Below are positions 6,194-8,658 of a DNA stretch of 8,658 nucleotides, piece after piece (positions within the stretch are counted from its first letter, which is position 1; the number at the start of each line of letters is the position of its first letter). The position numbers were made by a program, and so were the translations under genes. Under the pieces are notes generated by a model. The model made no database searches. It saw only the letters and a list, made by a program, of their open reading frames with translations, and was not told the origin of the DNA. The DNA comes from Alphaproteobacteria bacterium. Its GTDB lineage: Bacteria; Pseudomonadota; Alphaproteobacteria; Caulobacterales; Maricaulaceae. The stretch is from contig JAUIEH010000089.1 in NCBI GenBank assembly GCA_030428405.1, forward strand, positions 1-8,658, given 5' to 3'.

Positions 6194-6828
6194 ATCAGCG
6201 CGGATGGCCTGTCGGGAAACAGTTTTTTCAGATCATCGAAGCCCGACACGCTGACGTCGAGATGGTTTAAGATACCGTCGCGTACGGAATAAATCAGGCC
6301 ATGAACCTCTAGCTCCTGGCCGCGCCGCCAGGCCTCGTGCACGAAGGGGTTTTGTGCGACCGCACGCACCTGGGCGAGCACGTTGAGCTCGCACAGCCGG
6401 TCCTCGCGCGCGACCTCGTCTGCGATGGCCTTCAGGTCGCAGACATGTTCGTCATAGACGTCGCGGATCGGCTGCAGCCAATGATCGATCAGGCCGAGCC
6501 GCTCGCCGGCGACCGCTGCGCGCACGCCGCCGCAGCCATAATGGCCCGTGACGAGGACGTCGCGCACTTTCAATTGCTCGGTGGCGAATTGCAGGACGGA
6601 CAGAAAATTTGAATCCGCCGGCGGACACAGATTGGCGATATTGCGGTGAACGAAGACCTCGCCGGGATCGAGCCCGATAATCTCATTGGCTGGCACGCGG
6701 CTGTCGGCGCAGCCGATCCAGAGATAGCGCGGCGTCTGTTGAGCGGCGAGGCGCGAGAAAAATTCGGGGTCCTGCGCGCGCTTGCGCTCCGCCCAGGCGA
6801 GATTATTTCGAAGCAGCGTTTCGACCAT
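6178..6828 (-). CDS. Beta-class carbonic anhydrase
   Basis: A 216-residue zinc enzyme that interconverts CO2 and bicarbonate in the cytoplasm. The family landmarks are all present: WIGCADSRVP (zinc ligand C40, catalytic dyad D42/R44), the block EVFVHRNIAN (57-66) and TGHYGCGGV (zinc ligands H96 and C99). The start at 6828 gives MVETLLRNNLAWAERK, which matches the usual N-terminus of bacterial Can-type enzymes, with AGGA about 11 bases upstream; a TTG at 6864 would add a basic 12-residue leader without a ribosome site. The length of about 216 is normal. The N-terminal region has no signal peptide, so the enzyme should be cytoplasmic and supply bicarbonate for carboxylases and pH balance. It is divergent from the redoxin gene and convergent with the DUF4097 gene. 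Confidence 0.95.
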   Translation of the reverse strand: MVETLLRNNLAWAERKRAQDPEFFSRLAAQQTPRYLWIGCADSRVPANEIIGLDPGEVFVHRNIANLCPPADSNFLSVLQFATEQLKVRDVLVTGHYGCGGVRAAVAGERLGLIDHWLQPIRDVYDEHVCDLKAIADEVAREDRLCELNVLAQVRAVAQNPFVHEAWRRGQELEVHGLIYSVRDGILNHLDVSVSGFDDLKKLFPDRPSALIGASV

Positions 6829-6948
6829 ACGCGCTGTTTTCCTGCGCTTGGCGCGGACTGGCAAGCAGACTCGGCGTGCAGGCGTCGAATATCGCTCGTG
6901 CGCAGATCAAAGGCGCGTGAGCGGCTGCAGCTAAGGGTTTATTTCTGC

Positions 6949-6967
6949 GCAATGTTTACTATATTGC
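6949..6967 (+). promoter_or_regulatory. Palindrome overlapping a putative -10 element upstream of the redoxin gene
   Basis: GCAAT (6949-6953) and ATTGC (6963-6967) form a spaced inverted repeat with nine bases between, the geometry of a dimeric repressor or activator site. A good -10 (TATATT, 6960-6965) lies inside it, in an AT-rich patch that stands out in this GC-rich DNA. I see no convincing -35 at the right distance. If used, transcription would start near 6972 and give the redoxin gene a leader of about 75 bases. The regulator is unknown. Confidence 0.4.
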
Positions 6968-7045
6968 ACCGCAACATGGCGGGTGGGGCGAACGCGTAGT
7001 TCCAAGCGTTTGATCCTAAAAACAAAACGAGGGTGTTTTCGCAAC

Positions 7046-7732
7046 ATGGCGAATTCAACGAATATCGCTTTGAGCTTTGTCGGCATCTTCGCCGCCTCCG
7101 CGGTGATGACTGCCATGCTGCTGCATATGGATCCGCCCGCCGGCGCACAGGAAGAGGCGAGCGAAGTTGAGACTCTGCTCGCCGGCGTCGGCTCTGCTTC
7201 CTCCCAGCATGTGACTGCTGAGGCGCCTCTCATCGGCGTCGCGGTCGGCGATCTGCGTCCCGACGGGCTGGAAGCGCAAGATCAGCTCGGTCGCGACCGC
7301 AGTTTCAGCGAACTCGTCGGTGCGTCCGGCCTGGTGCTTTACTTCGCGCGGTCCGTTGACTGGTGCCCATATTGTCAGGCGCAGGCGATACATTTGAACG
7401 AGCGCATGGACGACTTTCTGGAGCGCGGTTACGGCGTTGCGATGGTGACCACGGACACCGTTGCGGAAACGGCCGCATTCGCCGCGCGCCGCGACATCCG
7501 CTTTTCGCTCTTGTCCGATCCCGACTCCGAGATCATCGCCGCCTGGAACCAGCTCGATCCCGCGTTTGAGGAAGGCTCGCGCAATTACGGCCTGCCATAT
7601 CCGACGACTTACGTGCTCAATGCGAGCGGCGAGGTCGAGGCGGTGTTCTTCAACGAGGCAACGCTTGGCGAGGCCCGCGGCTATGTCGACCGCGTGGATG
7701 TCGACGACGTCATTGCGTCGCTCGACGAATAA
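7046..7732 (+). CDS. Membrane-anchored or exported redoxin (AhpC/TSA-like) with CPYC centre
   Basis: A 228-residue protein with a hydrophobic segment at residues 7-27 and a thioredoxin-fold domain from about residue 62. The redox centre is WCPYC (C107 and C110), and the later YPTTYVLNASG gives the cis-proline (P186) and the following strand, as in AhpC/TSA and thiol-disulfide redoxins. CPYC is better known from glutaredoxins, but the rest of the domain is peroxiredoxin/ResA-like. The domain probably acts in the periplasm, either tethered or released after AGA (residues 32-34). The ATG at 7046 has only a distant GAGGG. With this start the n-region has no basic residue before the helix, which is unusual for an exported protein. 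A GTG at 6983 in the same frame would supply a strongly basic leader, so the true start is open. It may be cotranscribed with the GNAT gene 60 bases on. Confidence 0.82.
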   Translation: MANSTNIALSFVGIFAASAVMTAMLLHMDPPAGAQEEASEVETLLAGVGSASSQHVTAEAPLIGVAVGDLRPDGLEAQDQLGRDRSFSELVGASGLVLYFARSVDWCPYCQAQAIHLNERMDDFLERGYGVAMVTTDTVAETAAFAARRDIRFSLLSDPDSEIIAAWNQLDPAFEEGSRNYGLPYPTTYVLNASGEVEAVFFNEATLGEARGYVDRVDVDDVIASLDE

Positions 7733-7761
7733 TCCGTCTTAGGACCGCTTTGCTGATTGAC

Positions 7762-7795
7762 CATGCGGGCGCGCCGTGCTGGCGTCGCCCGCATG
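7762..7795 (+). repeat. Strong hairpin containing the predicted GNAT start codon
   Basis: CATGCGGGCG (7762-7771) and CGCCCGCATG (7786-7795) are exact complements, and CGCC (7772-7775) pairs with GGCG (7781-7784), leaving one bulged T and a five-base loop: 14 pairs in 34 bases. It starts 29 bases after the redoxin stop. It could be a terminator (no T-run follows) or a structure controlling translation of the next gene, because the second CATG contains the ATG chosen as its start. Confidence 0.6.
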
Positions 7796-8353
7796 AGCAT
7801 TGATGCACCCAGATTTGAGACCGAACGCCTGATCATACGCGGGCTGGACGTCGATCGCGATTTCGAGGCCTGGGCTGAAATCGCGTCCGACGCGGAAACC
7901 ATGCGCACGATTGAATCGCCGCCGCTCAAGCCCTGGGAGGCTTGGCGCAGCCTGGCGATGCTGATGGGCCATTGGACGATCCGCGGCTTCGGCTTTTTCG
8001 CCGTCGAAGAAAAAGCGACTGGCGCATTTGTCGGCCGGGTCGGGCCTTGGCGTCCGCATGATTGGCCGGGCACGGAAGTCGGCTGGCTGATCGGACGGCC
8101 TTATTGGGGACGCGGCTATGCCGGCGAGGCGGCGGAAGCCACGATCAACTGGGCGTTCGACGAACTTGGCTGGAGCGACGTCATCCATGTCATAGCGCCC
8201 ACCAACACGAAATCGCAGCGCGTCGCCGAAAAGATTGGCTCACGGATTATCAGACATGGCGAGACCTTGCCGCTGAAAAGCCTCGCCGGCGGCGATGTGG
8301 TGATCGATGTCTGGGGCCAGAGCGCCGCGGAGTGGCGCGCCCGCGGGACTTAG
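7793..8353 (+). CDS. GNAT family N-acetyltransferase, RimJ/RimL-like
   Basis: A 186-residue acetyltransferase that would transfer the acetyl group of acetyl-CoA to an amine, cytoplasmic. It begins FETERLIIRGL, the usual start of the RimJ/RimL branch, and has the acetyl-CoA binding loop in GWLIGRPYWGRGYAGEA (97-113, with the R-x-x-G-x-G/A pattern as RPYWGRGYA). The later APTNTKSQRVAEKIG (135-149) with conserved Asn138 is the other typical block. The substrate could be a ribosomal protein N-terminus, an antibiotic or a small metabolite; sequence alone does not tell. I chose the ATG at 7793 by family length. It has no visible Shine-Dalgarno and lies inside a strong hairpin. An in-frame ATG at 7763 would add MRARRAGVAR. 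It converges on the LytTR gene 22 bases away. Confidence 0.88.
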   Translation: MSIDAPRFETERLIIRGLDVDRDFEAWAEIASDAETMRTIESPPLKPWEAWRSLAMLMGHWTIRGFGFFAVEEKATGAFVGRVGPWRPHDWPGTEVGWLIGRPYWGRGYAGEAAEATINWAFDELGWSDVIHVIAPTNTKSQRVAEKIGSRIIRHGETLPLKSLAGGDVVIDVWGQSAAEWRARGT

Positions 8354-8356
8354 TCG

Positions 8357-8372
8357 GAAAGCAGATGCTTTC
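8357..8372. terminator. Small hairpin between convergent GNAT and LytTR genes
   Basis: GAAAGC (8357-8362) and GCTTTC (8367-8372) pair around a four-base loop. It fills most of the 22-base gap between the two convergent stops, so it could end both transcripts. The stem is short and not followed by a T-run on either strand; weak call. Confidence 0.35.
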
Positions 8373-8375
8373 GCT

Positions 8376-8658
8376 TCATGAAAGCCACCCCGCCTCGCGC
8401 AGGCGCGGCGCGTAAGAGCGGCTGACAGGCGCTGAAACGCCATTGCTGAGCTTGAGCGCGATCTTGCCGTCTGCGCGTTCGACTTCCGCGATGGCGTCTC
8501 GCGCGACCCACCAGGATCTGTGGACCTGCAAACCGTCGGCGCCGTCGAGGGCGGCGAGCGCATCGGCCAGCCGCATCAGGATCAATTCATCGCCGCGCTC
8601 GGTGTGGACGCGCAGATAATGATCCTCGGATGAGATCGCGAGAATGGCGGCGCTGCGC
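8376..8658 (-). CDS. LytTR DNA-binding domain regulator, 3' end only
   Basis: The gene runs off the right edge; 93 codons are visible, read in the frame that begins at base 8657 on the minus strand. They cover most of a LytTR domain: ILAISSEDHYLRVHT (the first strands, with the conserved DHY), then LMRLADALAAL, GLQVHRSWWVARDAI with the diagnostic HRSWWV, and KLSNGVSAPVSRSYAPRLREAGWLS at the end. LytTR domains bind direct repeats in promoters as dimers. The DHYLRV and HRSWWV forms are frequent in alphaproteobacterial LytTR proteins, where the N-terminal part can be either a response-regulator receiver or several membrane helices; that part is outside the window, so the signal input is unknown. 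A TTG inside the frame at 8585 is not the start, because the domain clearly continues upstream. Confidence 0.92.
   Translation of the reverse strand, partial: RSAAILAISSEDHYLRVHTERGDELILMRLADALAALDGADGLQVHRSWWVARDAIAEVERADGKIALKLSNGVSAPVSRSYAPRLREAGWLS

Noticed and set aside
1..8658. Search for a mobile element, phage, CRISPR array or defence island
   Set aside because: No transposase, integrase, terminal repeats, spaced identical repeats or known defence domains are visible; the genes are ordinary chromosomal functions.

Overview
The window looks like a piece of chromosome from a GC-rich alphaproteobacterium. The evidence is a COQ9-family ubiquinone gene divergent from rpsU, an alphaproteobacterial-type S21 sequence, a DUF2177 membrane protein, a LytTR domain with the HRSWWV motif, and dense GCGC-rich codon use. 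A relative of the Caulobacterales/Maricaulales/Hyphomonadales is my best guess, but I cannot fix the genus. I see no insertion sequence, phage, CRISPR, tRNA or rRNA. The genes read as housekeeping and envelope functions with even composition.

Layout. At 1-155 is the 3' end of a DksA/TraR-type zinc-finger gene. It converges on two leftward membrane-protein genes: an unrecognised three-helix protein (164-637) and a DUF2177 protein (751-1155). Divergent from these, a two-gene operon (1327-3779) encodes a NatA/NatB-like ABC exporter, with the ATPase stop overlapping the permease start as ATGA. It converges on rpsU (3910-4128, minus), with a long imperfect inverted repeat between them. rpsU is divergent from a COQ9-family gene (4254-4916). 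Next come a secreted DUF4097 protein built on a TSDGD repeat (5062-6150), a convergent beta-carbonic anhydrase (6178-6828, minus), a membrane-anchored or exported redoxin with a CPYC centre (7046-7732), a GNAT acetyltransferase (7793-8353), and the 3' end of a leftward LytTR regulator gene (8376-8658).

The most notable observation is at rpsU. The S21 reading frame has no ATG, GTG or TTG at its expected start. Between an in-frame TAA and the conserved N-terminus, the only codon correctly placed behind a perfect AGGAGG Shine-Dalgarno is ATC. Ordinary gene callers would therefore truncate or miss this gene. A hairpin lies just upstream of that ribosome-binding site, so the leader may be regulatory. 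Apart from this I do not see an undescribed multi-gene system. Other points worth a look are the regular 18-19-residue repeat in the DUF4097 protein, several strong intergenic hairpins (one containing the likely start codon of the GNAT gene), and a palindrome overlapping a putative -10 element upstream of the redoxin gene.

All gaps between genes are shorter than 300 bases. The largest (6829-7045) holds the divergent promoter region of the carbonic anhydrase and redoxin genes.
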